The notes under the pieces were generated by a model that worked only from the letters and a program-made list of their open reading frames with translations, did not search any database and had not been told where the DNA came from. From positions 1,798,001 to 1,862,000 of the forward strand of contig NZ_CP117520.1 of the NCBI RefSeq assembly GCF_028621895.1: DNA of 64,000 bases, written 5' to 3'. Both the position numbers and the translations under genes were made by a program. Positions 1-9,740 of the stretch are shown in pieces. Origin of the DNA: Acinetobacter sp. GSS19. Its GTDB lineage: Bacteria; Pseudomonadota; Gammaproteobacteria; Pseudomonadales; Moraxellaceae. Every line of letters starts with the position of its first letter. Within the stretch, counting starts at the first letter, position 1.

Positions 1-170
1 TCTGTTCATCACCGCAGTATTTTAGTAAACTGATAACCAGTTCACACTTTAATATTTACAGTGACTTATTTTTGATATCAGGCTATTTTCAAAATGCTAG
101 AAAGTTTTTAATCTAGCAGAAAAGCCATATAAAAATAAGTAAATTGGTCAAGTTTATAAGGGGAAAAGTC

Positions 171-815
171 ATGATTGCATTACGCCATAAAACCACCCCA
201 ACACGACAATGGCTCAGCTCCTCCCCTCCAGCATTATTGGCTATTTTATTTAGTTTTGCTTCATGGTCTCTTCAGGCAGCTGAACAAGCGCCGAAAGCGG
301 TGTGGTATCGCTATTACGACAGTCAAGGCGTTGCCAATCTCAGCACGTCGGTAACCCCTGCACATATCCGTCATGGCTATGATGCGCTCGATAGCAATAT
401 GCAGGTGATCAAACGTAGTCCGTCCTACAACACTGAAGCAGATATTCGTCAATCTTCCAAACGTGCTGCTCAGGCGAAACAGCAAGCTGAAGACATCAAA
501 CTTAAAAAAGCATATAGCAATGTCAAGGTCGCCGAGTTTAAACGCAATGATGCCTTACAAGGCATACGCAAACAAATTAACTTTCAACAGCAACAACTCA
601 AGCAACTACAAAGTGACCGTAGCTTTTTTAAACAGCAAGAAGCAGATTACTTAGGTCAAGGTAAAACCGTACCTGCTACGCTGAAACAACAACTTGATTC
701 TAATGCGGGGAATATTCTCAGAGGCCAACAAAGCATTAAGCGTTTACAAGCAGATTATCAACGTACAGAAAAGCATTATCAGCAAATCATTGAGCGTTTG
801 AAAGCTCTCGAATAA
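171..815 (+). CDS. Secreted DUF4124-like coiled-coil protein
   Basis: I chose the ATG at 171 because it follows a good ribosome-binding site (aagggga), giving 214 aa; an in-frame TTG at 144 is weaker. Residues 20-36 form a hydrophobic signal-peptide-like stretch ending in SLQA, so the product is probably exported. After it, a short segment around WYRYYDSQGVANLS resembles the DUF4124 domain found at the N-terminus of many periplasmic proteins. The remainder, about residues 95-214, is rich in K, Q, A and E and likely forms a coiled coil. It precedes proS by 262 bp and no operon partner is evident. The biochemical function is unknown; the export prediction is inference from the N-terminus. Confidence 0.7.
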   Translation: MIALRHKTTPTRQWLSSSPPALLAILFSFASWSLQAAEQAPKAVWYRYYDSQGVANLSTSVTPAHIRHGYDALDSNMQVIKRSPSYNTEADIRQSSKRAAQAKQQAEDIKLKKAYSNVKVAEFKRNDALQGIRKQINFQQQQLKQLQSDRSFFKQQEADYLGQGKTVPATLKQQLDSNAGNILRGQQSIKRLQADYQRTEKHYQQIIERLKALE

Positions 816-992
816 AGACAAAGCATCGCCTAGTGCATCGGCAGAATATGAATAGATGCTGGGTAATTTTTGATGCCTTGAGATTTTTAATTTTTTGTCG
901 ATCCAAGCAGGGTACTAAACCGCTAATGGTAGGTGGTTAAGATTCTTTGCATCGGCACAATTAAGCCAAAAAACAAAAATAATGGCATAATG

Positions 993-1032
993 CCTGCACG
1001 CAAAGCAGGTGCAATCCTCACCTCATTTTTTT
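993..1032 (+). promoter_or_regulatory. Possible leader hairpins upstream of proS
   Basis: Two mutually exclusive short stems can be drawn here: CCTGC (993-997) with GCAGG (1005-1009), and AGGTG (1007-1011) with CACCT (1019-1023). The second is followed by seven T residues (1026-1032), like a weak intrinsic terminator. A CATAAT -10-like hexamer lies at 986-991, so the leader might start around 997. Stems are only 5 bp; this is a suggestion, not a demonstrated attenuator. Confidence 0.25.
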
Positions 1033-1077
1033 ATCATAGCGTTTTTATTTTATTCTCTTGCTATTAGGACATTTTCC

Positions 1078-2793
1078 ATGCGCGCGAGTCGCTTTTTATT
1101 TGCAACGTTAAGAGAAACCCCAAACGATGCCGAAGTTATTTCGCATCAGCTCATGCTACGGGCTGGGATGATTCGTAAACTGGCTTCCGGTTTATATACC
1201 TGGTTACCGATGGGTGTACGTGTGCTCAATAAAGTTGAAGCGATTGTGCGTGAAGAAATGAACCGCTCTGGCGCGCTTGAAGTCTTTATGCCAGTGACGC
1301 AACCTTCGGGTCTTTGGGAAGAATCTGGACGTTATGAACAATACGGTCCAGAATTACTCCGTTTCAAGGATCGCCATGATAATTCTTTTGTACTGGGCCC
1401 TACCCACGAAGAAGTGATTACTGACCTGGCGCGCAACGAACTGAAAAGTTACAAGCAGTTGCCAATGAATTTCTACCAGATTCAAACCAAATTCCGTGAT
1501 GAAATCCGCCCACGCTTTGGTGTGATGCGTTCACGTGAATTCATTATGAAAGATGCCTATTCTTTTCATGCCAACCAGGCCTCACTGCAAGAAACCTATG
1601 ATGTCATGTATGACACCTATTGCCGTATCTTTAGCCGTCTAGGCTTGAACTTCCGTCCAGTACAAGCGGATACGGGTTCGATCGGTGGCTCTGCATCGCA
1701 TGAATTTCACGTCTTAGCTTCTAGCGGTGAAGACGATATCGCCTTCTCAACAGAATCAGACTACGCAGCGAATGTGGAAATGGCAGAAGCCGTCTTGGTC
1801 GGTGAACGTGCAGCACCAACACAGGCCTTGACCATTGTTGACACGCCAGATCAGAAAACCATTGCCGATGTTTGTGCTTTCCTGAATGTGGAAACCAAAC
1901 AATCCGCAAAAGCCTTACTCGTACAAGGTGTCGCCGATGACAAAGGCCATGTACCTGTCATCGCACTATTCCTGCGTGGCGATCATGAACTCAATGAAAT
2001 TAAAGCAGAAAAACACCCACTGATTGCTGCTCCATTAACCTTTGCCACTGAAGAGCAATTATCTGCATTAGGATTAACGGCTGGTTTTGTTGGCCCGCAA
2101 GGCTTAGTGGAAAAAGGCATTACCGTGATTGTCGATCGTGCAGCTTCAGTTTTATCTGACTTTGTCGCGGGTGCCAATGAAGCTGGCAAACATGCCACTG
2201 GCGTGAACTGGGAACGTGATGCCCAATTCACTGAAGTCTATGACCTGCGTAATGTGGTTGAAGGTGATCCATCTCCAGATGGCAAAGGCACTTTACAGAT
2301 CAAGCGCGGGATCGAAGTTGGCCACATTTTCCAATTGGGACAAAAATACTCTGAAGCTCTTGGCTGTAAAGTCCTAGGTGAAGATGGCAAACCATTCGTC
2401 GTTACCATGGGCTGTTATGGCATCGGGGTGACACGTGTGGTCGCTTCCGCGATTGAACAGAATTTTGACGAGAAAGGCATTATCTGGCCAGCCGCGATTG
2501 CACCATTTGAAATCGCCATCGTGCCAATGAATGCACACAAGTCACCACGCACGCTAGAAGCCGCTGAAGCATTGTATGCGGAACTGACTGCTGCCGGTTA
2601 TGATGTATTGCTCGACGACCGTAATGAGCGTCCAGGGGTGAAATTCTCCGATCTTGAATTAACGGGGATCCCACACCGTATCGTGATTGGTGAAAAAGGA
2701 TTGGATGCGGGTACATTTGAGTACAAAGGCCGTCGTGATGAAGAATCAGTAAATATCAGTAAAGAAGCGTTATTGGCAAAAATCGCGCAATAA
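1078..2793 (+). CDS. proS: Prolyl-tRNA synthetase
   Basis: This class II aminoacyl-tRNA synthetase charges tRNA-Pro with proline in the cytoplasm. The ATG at 1078 gives 571 aa starting [20 protein letters not shown], matching the usual bacterial-type ProS N-terminus and length; the longer in-frame GTG at 1009 adds an unlikely hydrophobic extension. Class II motif regions are visible: the segment around [10 protein letters not shown] and [21 protein letters not shown], and motif 3 near GCYGIGVTR. The insertion (editing) domain occupies roughly residues 220-390, and the anticodon-binding domain is the C-terminal ~100 residues. It is a single-gene unit closed by a terminator shared with the convergent dcd gene. 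Confidence 0.98.
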   Translation: MRASRFLFATLRETPNDAEVISHQLMLRAGMIRKLASGLYTWLPMGVRVLNKVEAIVREEMNRSGALEVFMPVTQPSGLWEESGRYEQYGPELLRFKDRHDNSFVLGPTHEEVITDLARNELKSYKQLPMNFYQIQTKFRDEIRPRFGVMRSREFIMKDAYSFHANQASLQETYDVMYDTYCRIFSRLGLNFRPVQADTGSIGGSASHEFHVLASSGEDDIAFSTESDYAANVEMAEAVLVGERAAPTQALTIVDTPDQKTIADVCAFLNVETKQSAKALLVQGVADDKGHVPVIALFLRGDHELNEIKAEKHPLIAAPLTFATEEQLSALGLTAGFVGPQGLVEKGITVIVDRAASVLSDFVAGANEAGKHATGVNWERDAQFTEVYDLRNVVEGDPSPDGKGTLQIKRGIEVGHIFQLGQKYSEALGCKVLGEDGKPFVVTMGCYGIGVTRVVASAIEQNFDEKGIIWPAAIAPFEIAIVPMNAHKSPRTLEAAEALYAELTAAGYDVLLDDRNERPGVKFSDLELTGIPHRIVIGEKGLDAGTFEYKGRRDEESVNISKEALLAKIAQ

Positions 2794-2803
2794 TCTTTGA
2801 CCA

Positions 2804-2833
2804 TAAAAAATCCCGCACTTGGCGGGATTTTTT
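2804..2833. terminator. Bidirectional terminator between proS and dcd
   Basis: The stem TCCCGC/GCGGGA with a short loop is flanked by A6 on the left and T8 on the right, so it can terminate both convergent genes. Confidence 0.85.
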
Positions 2834-2854
2834 TTATTTAAACAAACGAACAAC

Positions 2855-3424
2855 TTAAGCTTTAGGCAAAGTTACACCCATTTGTCCCTGATATTTACCA
2901 CCACGGTCTTTATAAGACGTTTCACACACTTCGTCGCTTTCAAAGAACAACATCTGTGCAACCCCTTCACCGGCATAAATACGCGCTGGCAAATTGGTGG
3001 TATTCGAGAATTCCAAAGTCACGTGTCCTTCCCACTCCGGTTCAAGTGGTGTGACATTCACAATGATACCGCAACGTGCATAGGTCGATTTACCCAAGCA
3101 CACCGTCAATACATTACGCGGAATACGGAAATACTCCACTGTACGTGCCAAAGCAAAGGAGTTCGGTGGAATAATGCAGACATCGGAATGAATGTCGATA
3201 AAACTCTTTTCATCGAAATTTTTCGGATCAACAATTGCAGAATGCACATTGGTAAAAACTTTGAATTCTGGTGCACAGCGGACGTCATAGCCATAACTGG
3301 ACACACCATAAGAAATTAGTTTCTCACCTTGTTCATTGAAACGCACTTGATTTGGCGCGAAGGGCTCAATCATTCCGTGCTTTTCGCTCATCTCGCGAAT
3401 CCAGCGATCCGATTTAATCGACAT
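2855..3424 (-). CDS. dcd: dCTP deaminase
   Basis: The enzyme deaminates dCTP to dUTP, feeding dTMP synthesis. The ATG at 3424 gives 189 aa beginning [19 protein letters not shown], the usual start for this family; six extra codons upstream lack support. Family motifs are present: SSYGYDVR near residue 43, the [10 protein letters not shown] loop, and the active-site segment around [17 protein letters not shown] with the catalytic glutamate. The C-terminus [13 protein letters not shown] is the typical nucleotide-closing tail. It is monocistronic and convergent with proS. Confidence 0.97.
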   Translation of the reverse strand: MSIKSDRWIREMSEKHGMIEPFAPNQVRFNEQGEKLISYGVSSYGYDVRCAPEFKVFTNVHSAIVDPKNFDEKSFIDIHSDVCIIPPNSFALARTVEYFRIPRNVLTVCLGKSTYARCGIIVNVTPLEPEWEGHVTLEFSNTTNLPARIYAGEGVAQMLFFESDEVCETSYKDRGGKYQGQMGVTLPKA

Positions 3425-3698
3425 GGTTTTTAATCCCAACAAAATTTTCTAGCTCATATAAGGCGATTACTTTAACTGAAATACCCAGCAAATTAAATCT
3501 TTTCTCATCGGCCCTTCATCGTGAGGCAGTGCAAGGGTAGATTGGGAAGAACCGATCTCTTGAAAATGCTTTAACGATCAAAATCATCAAATCTTCCCAT
3601 CAACAATTTACACACTATGTCGCAAATCAGCCCAAAGTTCGGTAGCAAGTTGCTATAATTTGTGCAAAATAAGGCTGATTGCCCTGAATAATTGCGCC

Positions 3699-4259
3699 AT
3701 GTTTAAAAGTCTGCTGAATAAACTGATCCCGACACCGGACCAAATTGCATCGATGAAAATCATGCGCTTATTTGGCAAGCGTGCCATGGCTCCGCAATTG
3801 TGGCAAATGAACCGCCGCTCTGTCAGCAAAGCGATTTTTGTTGGAACTTTTTGGGGAGCGTTACCGATCCCTTTTCATAGTCTCCTCATTTTATTGAGTG
3901 CAGTTTTTTTACGTGTCAATGTCCCAATCAGTTTGGCTTTAGCCTGGCTACTCAATCCTTTAACCATTTTGCCCATCTTATATACGGGTTTTTGGTTTGG
4001 CACACAGCTGTTCCAAATTCCGATGGTCGATCAGGATACTTTATGGCTATTGGTACATGAGCTGGCGGACTGGGTAAGTTCATTCGGCAAAGCCAATCTG
4101 GATGTAAGTTTACTCGAACCCTTGATGCTGGGATTGGTACTTGAGGCCTTGCTTTTGGCCAGCGGGTTTTATCTACTCAGCCATGTGCTCTGGCGTTGGC
4201 GGATTATCAAACGCTGGCAAAAGCGTAAACATCGCCTACCCTCACACCAGTTACAGTAA
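3699..4259 (+). CDS. DUF2062 membrane protein
   Basis: The ATG at 3699 gives 186 aa (MFKSLLNKLIPTPDQ); the longer TTG start at 3660 encodes an atypical N-terminus. The protein matches the DUF2062 pattern: a basic N-terminal region, then GTFWGALPIPFHSLLILLSA and LAWLLNPLTILPILYTGFW, the conserved hydrophobic helices with Pro/Asn residues, and a third hydrophobic segment near residues 145-165, followed by a very basic tail. It is therefore an inner-membrane protein of unknown function. It lies divergent from dcd and convergent with apbC, with a terminator right behind it. Confidence 0.8.
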   Translation: MFKSLLNKLIPTPDQIASMKIMRLFGKRAMAPQLWQMNRRSVSKAIFVGTFWGALPIPFHSLLILLSAVFLRVNVPISLALAWLLNPLTILPILYTGFWFGTQLFQIPMVDQDTLWLLVHELADWVSSFGKANLDVSLLEPLMLGLVLEALLLASGFYLLSHVLWRWRIIKRWQKRKHRLPSHQLQ

Positions 4260-4262
4260 AAC

Positions 4263-4292
4263 AAAAAGCTCCAGACCTGCTGGAGCTTTTTT
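4263..4292. terminator. Terminator after DUF2062 gene
   Basis: CTCCAG acct CTGGAG-type stem (AGCTCCAG/CTGGAGCT) with A5 before and T6 after; it can serve both the plus-strand gene and the convergent apbC. Confidence 0.85.
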
Positions 4293-4305
4293 ATCATGCC
4301 AAGCA

Positions 4306-5532
4306 TTAAAAAATGCGTTTGTCATCGCGTGCGGGCTGTGGCAGTTTTGAAACTTGTGTCCAGACTGCTTGCGCAATTTCTCTATAGCTGTCTGCCGCTT
4401 CATCCATAGCAACAACACTCGGCTGGCCTTTATCGGCATTTTCACGAATCTGAGCATTTAGAGGCAAACGCCCTAACAACGGAATATCATATTGCTCAGA
4501 AAGTTTATCACCGCCCCCTTTACCAAAAATCTTCTCCTCATAACCACAATTGGAGCAGATATGCGTAGACATATTTTCTACAACGCCTAATACTGGAATT
4601 CCCACTTTATTGAACAGTTCGATCCCCTTGGTTGCATCTAGCAATGCCACGTTTTGCGGGGTCGTTACAATCACCGCACCGGTGACTGGGATACGCTGTG
4701 CCAAAGTCAATTGAATATCGCCGGTTCCCGGCGGCATATCAATCATCAACACATCCAGATCCGGCCAGAGTGTCTGGTTAAACAATTGCATCAAGGCACC
4801 CGTCGCTTTCGGACCACGCCAAGCCACTGGGGTATTGTTGTCGCCAGTTAAATGACCAATCGACAGCACCGCCATACCATACGCTTCAAGCGGTACAAAA
4901 TGTTCATTTTCAATCAACGGGGTCTGCCCTGCATTACCTAGCATGGTCGGAATACTCGGCCCATAAATATCGGCATCCAGTACGCCGACTTTTAAGCCCT
5001 GCTGCTGTAATGCCAAAGCCAGATTGACCGTGGTGGTTGATTTACCGACGCCGCCTTTACCTGAGGAAACCAAAATGACATTTTTAATGCGTGGATGTGG
5101 CGCCAGATCACGCTGCTGCGGCGCTGCTTTCTGAATCGGTGGATTATTTGGATCGCTTTCAACTTTTTCAGCTGCAGGTGAAGCATTCACTACGGGAGGC
5201 AACTGCGTATTTGCAGTAGTCGGTTGACTGGAACAGCTGTCACTGGCCGCTTTCTTCTGTTGTACGACATGCAGATTGAGTTCCTGAATACCACATTTTT
5301 CCAGTGCATCGGCTAAATCATCATGGATCTTTTGCAGATGATCAGCTTCTTCCGGATAAGTTTTGATACTAAGCTGTAGCACTCGGCCCTGCACCTGTAA
5401 CTGGGTAATCCGATCCTGCAAGCGGTCATTCGACTGAGGCAGATGATAGCCTTGCAGCACCTGCTGGATTTCTTCCTCTTTTACCTCCTGTGCAGGAGAA
5501 AAGACCGATTTTAATGAAGAAAACCACGACAT
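4306..5532 (-). CDS. apbC: Mrp/ApbC iron-sulfur cluster carrier ATPase
   Basis: This 408-aa P-loop NTPase of the Mrp/NBP35 family carries and transfers Fe-S clusters to apoproteins; in this window its likely client is the cluster-rich NADH dehydrogenase, though that is inference. Residues 1-90 form the N-terminal MIP18/DUF59-like domain, followed by a low-complexity linker rich in Ala, Pro and Gln (95-145). The deviant Walker A motif GKGGVGKST sits at 158-166, MIDMPPGTGD is the switch region, and a CSNC pair (THICSNCGYEE) near residue 330 is the cluster-binding CxxC. Divergent from metG, as in many gammaproteobacteria. Confidence 0.95.
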   Translation of the reverse strand: MSWFSSLKSVFSPAQEVKEEEIQQVLQGYHLPQSNDRLQDRITQLQVQGRVLQLSIKTYPEEADHLQKIHDDLADALEKCGIQELNLHVVQQKKAASDSCSSQPTTANTQLPPVVNASPAAEKVESDPNNPPIQKAAPQQRDLAPHPRIKNVILVSSGKGGVGKSTTTVNLALALQQQGLKVGVLDADIYGPSIPTMLGNAGQTPLIENEHFVPLEAYGMAVLSIGHLTGDNNTPVAWRGPKATGALMQLFNQTLWPDLDVLMIDMPPGTGDIQLTLAQRIPVTGAVIVTTPQNVALLDATKGIELFNKVGIPVLGVVENMSTHICSNCGYEEKIFGKGGGDKLSEQYDIPLLGRLPLNAQIRENADKGQPSVVAMDEAADSYREIAQAVWTQVSKLPQPARDDKRIF

Positions 5533-5920
5533 AACTTTCGCTCCAGATCCGGAAAATGCTATTCAACTGCATATAGTGTACAGTCAAGCTGAGGTAAGGT
5601 TAAGCAAAGTTGTATCAGGCTTTTTAAATCTTGATATAAAGTTGATTGATTTGCTTGGTTTAACGCCAAATTCATGCTAATGCGGCTGCCATACATCTGT
5701 AAAATGCTCGATGTTGTGATTTTCAGTTTAAAACAGTTTTTTGCTTCCCCCTGATGGGTACAGCCCAGCTTGCATATTCATGGTTTGTTATTTTTCATCT
5801 TAATTGACAAATGCTGTTGCAGCTTAAGCGAGGTTGAAGCCTTGCTTTGTTTTCCCCGATTGATCAGGTAAAATCACGGGTCTTGCGTAAAATGCCAACC
5901 ACTATAAGAGAGTCACATCC
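5533..5920. other. Intergenic region between apbC and metG
   Basis: This 388-bp divergent region has no convincing ORF. A plausible metG promoter is TTGTTT (5847-5852), 16 bp, TAAAAT (5869-5874). A perfect TTGACA occurs at 5804-5809 but has no good -10 at the right distance. Nothing else recognised. Confidence 0.4.
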
Positions 5921-7978
5921 GTGCGTAAAATACTCGTCACCAATGCCCTACCTTATGCCAATGGTCCAATCCATATGGGTCACTTACTCGGTTATATTCA
6001 GGCGGATATCTGGGTACGTGCCATGCGTGCAATGGGTCACGAAGTGACATATGTATGTGCGGATGATGCACACGGCACGGCGATTATGCTGCGTGCCGAA
6101 GCCAATGGCATTACGCCGGAACAGCAGATTGCCAATGTGCAGCGTGAACATGAGCGTGACTTTGCCGGCTTTGGCATCAGCTTTGACCACTATGACTCGA
6201 CCCACAGCGATACCAATAAAGCCCGTGCTTCAGATATTTATTTGAAAAACCGCGAAGCCGGTAATATCGCAGTGCGTCCCGTGACACAATTGTTTGATCC
6301 AGAAAAACAGATGTTCCTCTCGGATCGTTTCATTCAAGGCACCTGCCCGAAATGTGATGCGGAAGATCAGTACGGCGATTCCTGTGAAGTGTGCGGTACC
6401 ACTTACAATGCGACCGAATTAAAAAATCCGCGTTCCACCCTGAGCGGTGCGACGCCAGTTGAGAAATCATCGGATCATTATTTCTTTAAACTGCCAAACT
6501 TTGCAGAATACTTGCAGCAATGGACCCGTGATCAGGGCCGTTTACCGGTATCGATTGCGAACAAACTAGATGAATGGTTTGAAGCGGGCTTGACTGATTG
6601 GGATATTTCCCGCGATGCGCCTTATTTTGGTTTCGAAATTCCAGATGCGCCGAATAAATACTTCTACGTTTGGGTGGATGCCCCGATCGGCTATATGTCG
6701 AGCTTTGAAAATTACATCAAAACCAAGCGTCCAGACCTGAACTTTGCAGACTACTGGAAAAAAGATTCTGATAAAGAAGTCTATCACTTCATCGGGAAAG
6801 ACATCGTCTATTTCCATGCCCTATTCTGGCCAGCGATGCTGGACGGCGCAGGTTATCGCACGCCTACCGGACTGTTCGTGAACGGTTTCTTGACCGTGAA
6901 CGGTCAGAAAATGTCAAAATCACGCGGTACGTTCATCAAGGCTGAGACCTATCTCGAACATTTGAATCCGGAATACTTACGTTACTACTTTGCCTCAAAA
7001 CTTTCCGACAAAGTAGAAGATTCCGATCTAAATCTGGATGACTTTATCCAGAAAGTGAACTCGGATCTGGTGGGTAAAGTGGTGAACATTGCCAGCCGTT
7101 GTGCCAAATTCATCAATAAAGACTTTAACAGTACCTTATCTGCCACTTGTGCTGAGCCTGAACTGCTACAAAGCTTTATTGCTGCCGGCGACTCGATTGC
7201 TCAAGCCTATGAAGCACGTGAATTTTCCGCTGCCATTCGTGAAATCATGGCACTGGCGGATAAAGCTAACCAGTACATTGATGAAAAGAAACCATGGGCT
7301 CTAGCAAAACAGGAAGGTCAGGAACAGCAAGTACACGAGGTTTGCTCTGTCGGGATCAACCTGTTCCGTCAGTTGGCCATTTACCTTGCACCGGTATTGC
7401 CAAAACTGGCTGAAGATGTACAAGCATTCTTGCAGCTCGATAGCTTTAACTTTGCTTCACGCGAAACGGTACTGACCAATCATGTGATTGCACAGTTCCA
7501 GCCATTGATGCAACGTGTTGACAAAGCCAAAGTGGATGCGATGGTTGATGCATCGAAAGATTCCTTAGCAGCGCCAGCAGAACCAGCCAAAGCTGAAAAG
7601 AAAAAAGAGAAAGCCAAAGAAAAGAAAGCTGAACCTAAGGTCGGTGAAGCTGAAATCATTGGTATTGAAGACCTTATGAAGGTTGATCTTCGTGTTGCAG
7701 AAGTTGTTGAAGCTGCAACCGTTGAAGGCTCTGACAAGCTGCTGCAACTCACGTTAAATGTCGGTGAAGCTGAGCCACGTAATGTGTTCAGTGGGATCCG
7801 TGAGTTCTATCAACCAGAAGACCTGAAAGGTAAACTGGTGGTTATGGTCGCGAATCTTGCTCCACGTAAGATGCGTTTTGGGATCTCAAACGGGATGGTG
7901 TTAGCCGCGGGCAATGGTGAAGGTGTTTGGGTGATTTCGCCGGATTCTGGTGCTAAACCAGGCGATAAAGTGTCATAA
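5921..7978 (+). CDS. metG: Methionyl-tRNA synthetase
   Basis: Charges initiator and elongator tRNA-Met. The 685-aa protein starts at a GTG ([15 protein letters not shown] after the agagag ribosome-binding site), and this start preserves the usual family N-terminus. The class I HIGH motif appears as HMGH at 18-21 and KMSKS appears in [10 protein letters not shown] near residue 330. A zinc-knuckle pair CPKCD/CEVCG lies in the connective domain around residues 145-162. A Lys/Ala-rich linker (about 550-570) leads to the C-terminal tRNA-binding (EMAP-II-like) domain, [20 protein letters not shown] onward, used for dimerisation. Slightly longer than the E. coli enzyme. Confidence 0.98.
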   Translation: MRKILVTNALPYANGPIHMGHLLGYIQADIWVRAMRAMGHEVTYVCADDAHGTAIMLRAEANGITPEQQIANVQREHERDFAGFGISFDHYDSTHSDTNKARASDIYLKNREAGNIAVRPVTQLFDPEKQMFLSDRFIQGTCPKCDAEDQYGDSCEVCGTTYNATELKNPRSTLSGATPVEKSSDHYFFKLPNFAEYLQQWTRDQGRLPVSIANKLDEWFEAGLTDWDISRDAPYFGFEIPDAPNKYFYVWVDAPIGYMSSFENYIKTKRPDLNFADYWKKDSDKEVYHFIGKDIVYFHALFWPAMLDGAGYRTPTGLFVNGFLTVNGQKMSKSRGTFIKAETYLEHLNPEYLRYYFASKLSDKVEDSDLNLDDFIQKVNSDLVGKVVNIASRCAKFINKDFNSTLSATCAEPELLQSFIAAGDSIAQAYEAREFSAAIREIMALADKANQYIDEKKPWALAKQEGQEQQVHEVCSVGINLFRQLAIYLAPVLPKLAEDVQAFLQLDSFNFASRETVLTNHVIAQFQPLMQRVDKAKVDAMVDASKDSLAAPAEPAKAEKKKEKAKEKKAEPKVGEAEIIGIEDLMKVDLRVAEVVEAATVEGSDKLLQLTLNVGEAEPRNVFSGIREFYQPEDLKGKLVVMVANLAPRKMRFGISNGMVLAAGNGEGVWVISPDSGAKPGDKVS

Positions 7979-7992
7979 GACTCCCCTTAAAT

Positions 7993-8017
7993 CAAAGGCT
8001 TCTTCGGAAGCCTTTTT
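7993..8017. terminator. Terminator between metG and DUF1345 gene
   Basis: AAAGGCTTC-TTCG-GAAGCCTTT, a stem with an extra-stable TTCG tetraloop, followed by T residues; it overlaps the end of the convergent gene and likely serves both. Confidence 0.9.
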
Positions 8018-8694
8018 TATACCCCTAAAAATCCTGCCGTCACATTAATCGTAATGGCCAAAATCACCGTATTAAAAGCAAATGCCAATACACAATGAAA
8101 AATATTTAAACGGCGCATCAACTGGCTGGTCACAGCGATATCTGCTGTTTGCGCGGATGTACCGACAATGTAGCTAAAATAAATAAAATCAAAATAAACC
8201 GGATCTTCTGTTTTGGGAAACTCCAGTCCCGGTTCTTCATGACGGCTTTTGGCCAAATAATAGTCATGCGCATAATGAATGGCAAACATGGTATGAATCA
8301 GCAGCCAGGTGGAAAAAATGGTGGCAATCGTCAGGCCAATATCCGCCAGCTCCATACCCAACTGTTGCTTGGGAGTTTGACTCAATTGCACGACAATCGC
8401 CACCAGACACACCAATACCGCGACCAGAACTGCGGTCATAATCACCCATTTGGATTCATCCTGATCACGGGCACGCTGCAAAATGTTATCCGTACGGGTG
8501 TTAAGCATCATGTGTAATGTGTTCAACAAATAACTCCAGGTAGCAATATTCCAACCTATTAATAAACAGGTCGACCACTGCCAGGGTGTCATGAAACGCA
8601 AGAGAACATACACGGAAATGCCCAGTGCGAAAGCCCCAAAGAGATAGGGACGGTGAACAAAACCGGTATGCAAATGTTGCAGCACTTTTTTCAT
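8017..8694 (-). CDS. DUF1345 family membrane protein
   Basis: The 225-aa product resembles DUF1345 proteins, inner-membrane proteins of unknown function. About five hydrophobic helices are visible: near residues 17-33, 37-57, 86-106, 120-140 and 196-222. The diagnostic stretch DPVYFDFIYFSYIVGTSAQT with the following cytosolic TSQLMRR is typical of the family. The ATG at 8694 lacks a strong ribosome-binding site but no better start exists. It is convergent with metG and divergent from the deaminase-like gene at 8814. No substrate can be inferred. Confidence 0.85.
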   Translation of the reverse strand: MKKVLQHLHTGFVHRPYLFGAFALGISVYVLLRFMTPWQWSTCLLIGWNIATWSYLLNTLHMMLNTRTDNILQRARDQDESKWVIMTAVLVAVLVCLVAIVVQLSQTPKQQLGMELADIGLTIATIFSTWLLIHTMFAIHYAHDYYLAKSRHEEPGLEFPKTEDPVYFDFIYFSYIVGTSAQTADIAVTSQLMRRLNIFHCVLAFAFNTVILAITINVTAGFLGV

Positions 8695-8813
8695 GTATTA
8701 TTTTCCGGCATAGATAGCAAATAGCCCTTTGCTCCATCATACCGAAATTGACATAAAATACAGATGCTCTTCAGATGACCTCTGCAGAATCCCAGTCCTC
8801 AAGGTTTATTTCC

Positions 8814-9686
8814 ATGTTTCAATTCAGCGATCAGGCAGTTCCCTATCAATCGATTGCACTTGCAGCAGATCTAGAACTGCAGATCAAACGGCTTGACCTG
8901 ATCCATCCGCTGATTTCAGGTAACAAATTCTATAAGCTGAAAGATAACATCCGCACTGCACAACAACAGGGGTATCAGCAACTGCTCACTTTTGGAGGGG
9001 CTTATTCCAACCATATTGCAGCGACTGCTGCAGCCGGAAAATTACTCAACATACCGACCATTGGAATCATTCGTGGAGAGGAGCTAGAGCATCAAGCACT
9101 GAACCCAACACTGACAACAGCACAGCAGAATGGTATGCAGCTACATTTTGTAAGCCGTCAGGAGTATCGGCAACGCCATGATGCAGAATATCTGGCAGGA
9201 CTCAGCGCAAAATTCCCATATGCCTATATCATTCCTGAAGGGGGAACCAATGCCCTCGCAGTCCAAGGCTGTCAGGAAATTTTGTCAGAAAAAGACTTGC
9301 AGACTTATGATGTGATTTGCTGTGCAGTCGGTACAGGGGGGACAATCAGTGGCTTGATCAATGCCAGTGCAGAGCAGCAACAAGTGATCGGCTTTCCAGC
9401 CTTAAAAGGTGATTTCCTGATCCAAGATATTCAGCATTGGACTCAAAAAAGCAACTGGCAACTGGTTCAAGATTACCATTTTGGTGGCTATGCCAAAGTC
9501 ACACCTGCATTACTCGATTTTATCCAATGCTTTGAACAGCAATACCAGATTCCACTGGAACCTATCTATACCGGAAAAATGCTGTTTGGCCTATTTGAAC
9601 TGATTAAGCAAAACTACTTTGTCAAAGGCAGCCGGATTCTGGTGATCCATAGTGGTGGACTCCAAGGCAAAACGAGTTTGTCCTGA
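8814..9686 (+). CDS. PLP-dependent ACC deaminase / D-cysteine desulfhydrase family enzyme
   Basis: This fold-type II PLP enzyme belongs to the 1-aminocyclopropane-1-carboxylate deaminase/D-cysteine desulfhydrase group. The ATG at 8814 gives 290 aa and has an AAGG box about 10 bp upstream; an ATG 13 codons earlier (8775) has none. The PLP-binding lysine lies in SGNKFYKLKDN (about residues 35-45), GGAYSNH follows as the substrate/phosphate region, and AVGTGGTISGL is the PLP phosphate-binding loop. Residue patterns alone do not separate ACC deaminase from D-cysteine desulfhydrase; many proteobacterial members are uncharacterised. The next gene starts 54 bp downstream on the same strand, so the two may be cotranscribed. 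Confidence 0.85.
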   Translation: MFQFSDQAVPYQSIALAADLELQIKRLDLIHPLISGNKFYKLKDNIRTAQQQGYQQLLTFGGAYSNHIAATAAAGKLLNIPTIGIIRGEELEHQALNPTLTTAQQNGMQLHFVSRQEYRQRHDAEYLAGLSAKFPYAYIIPEGGTNALAVQGCQEILSEKDLQTYDVICCAVGTGGTISGLINASAEQQQVIGFPALKGDFLIQDIQHWTQKSNWQLVQDYHFGGYAKVTPALLDFIQCFEQQYQIPLEPIYTGKMLFGLFELIKQNYFVKGSRILVIHSGGLQGKTSLS

Positions 9687-9740
9687 AACAGCCGTTAAAA
9701 TCAACTATAATGCCCCGCTGTGCTAGATTGAGAGAAAGTT

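Noticed and set aside
2819..3319. 166-aa plus-strand ORF opposite dcd
   Set aside because: It lies antisense within dcd, whose reading frame carries clear family motifs; the ORF starts within the terminator region and has no ribosome-binding site.
5804..5809. Perfect TTGACA upstream of metG
   Set aside because: No -10-like hexamer at 16-18 bp; the best option at 15 bp is TAAGCG, so TTGTTT-16-TAAAAT further down is preferred.
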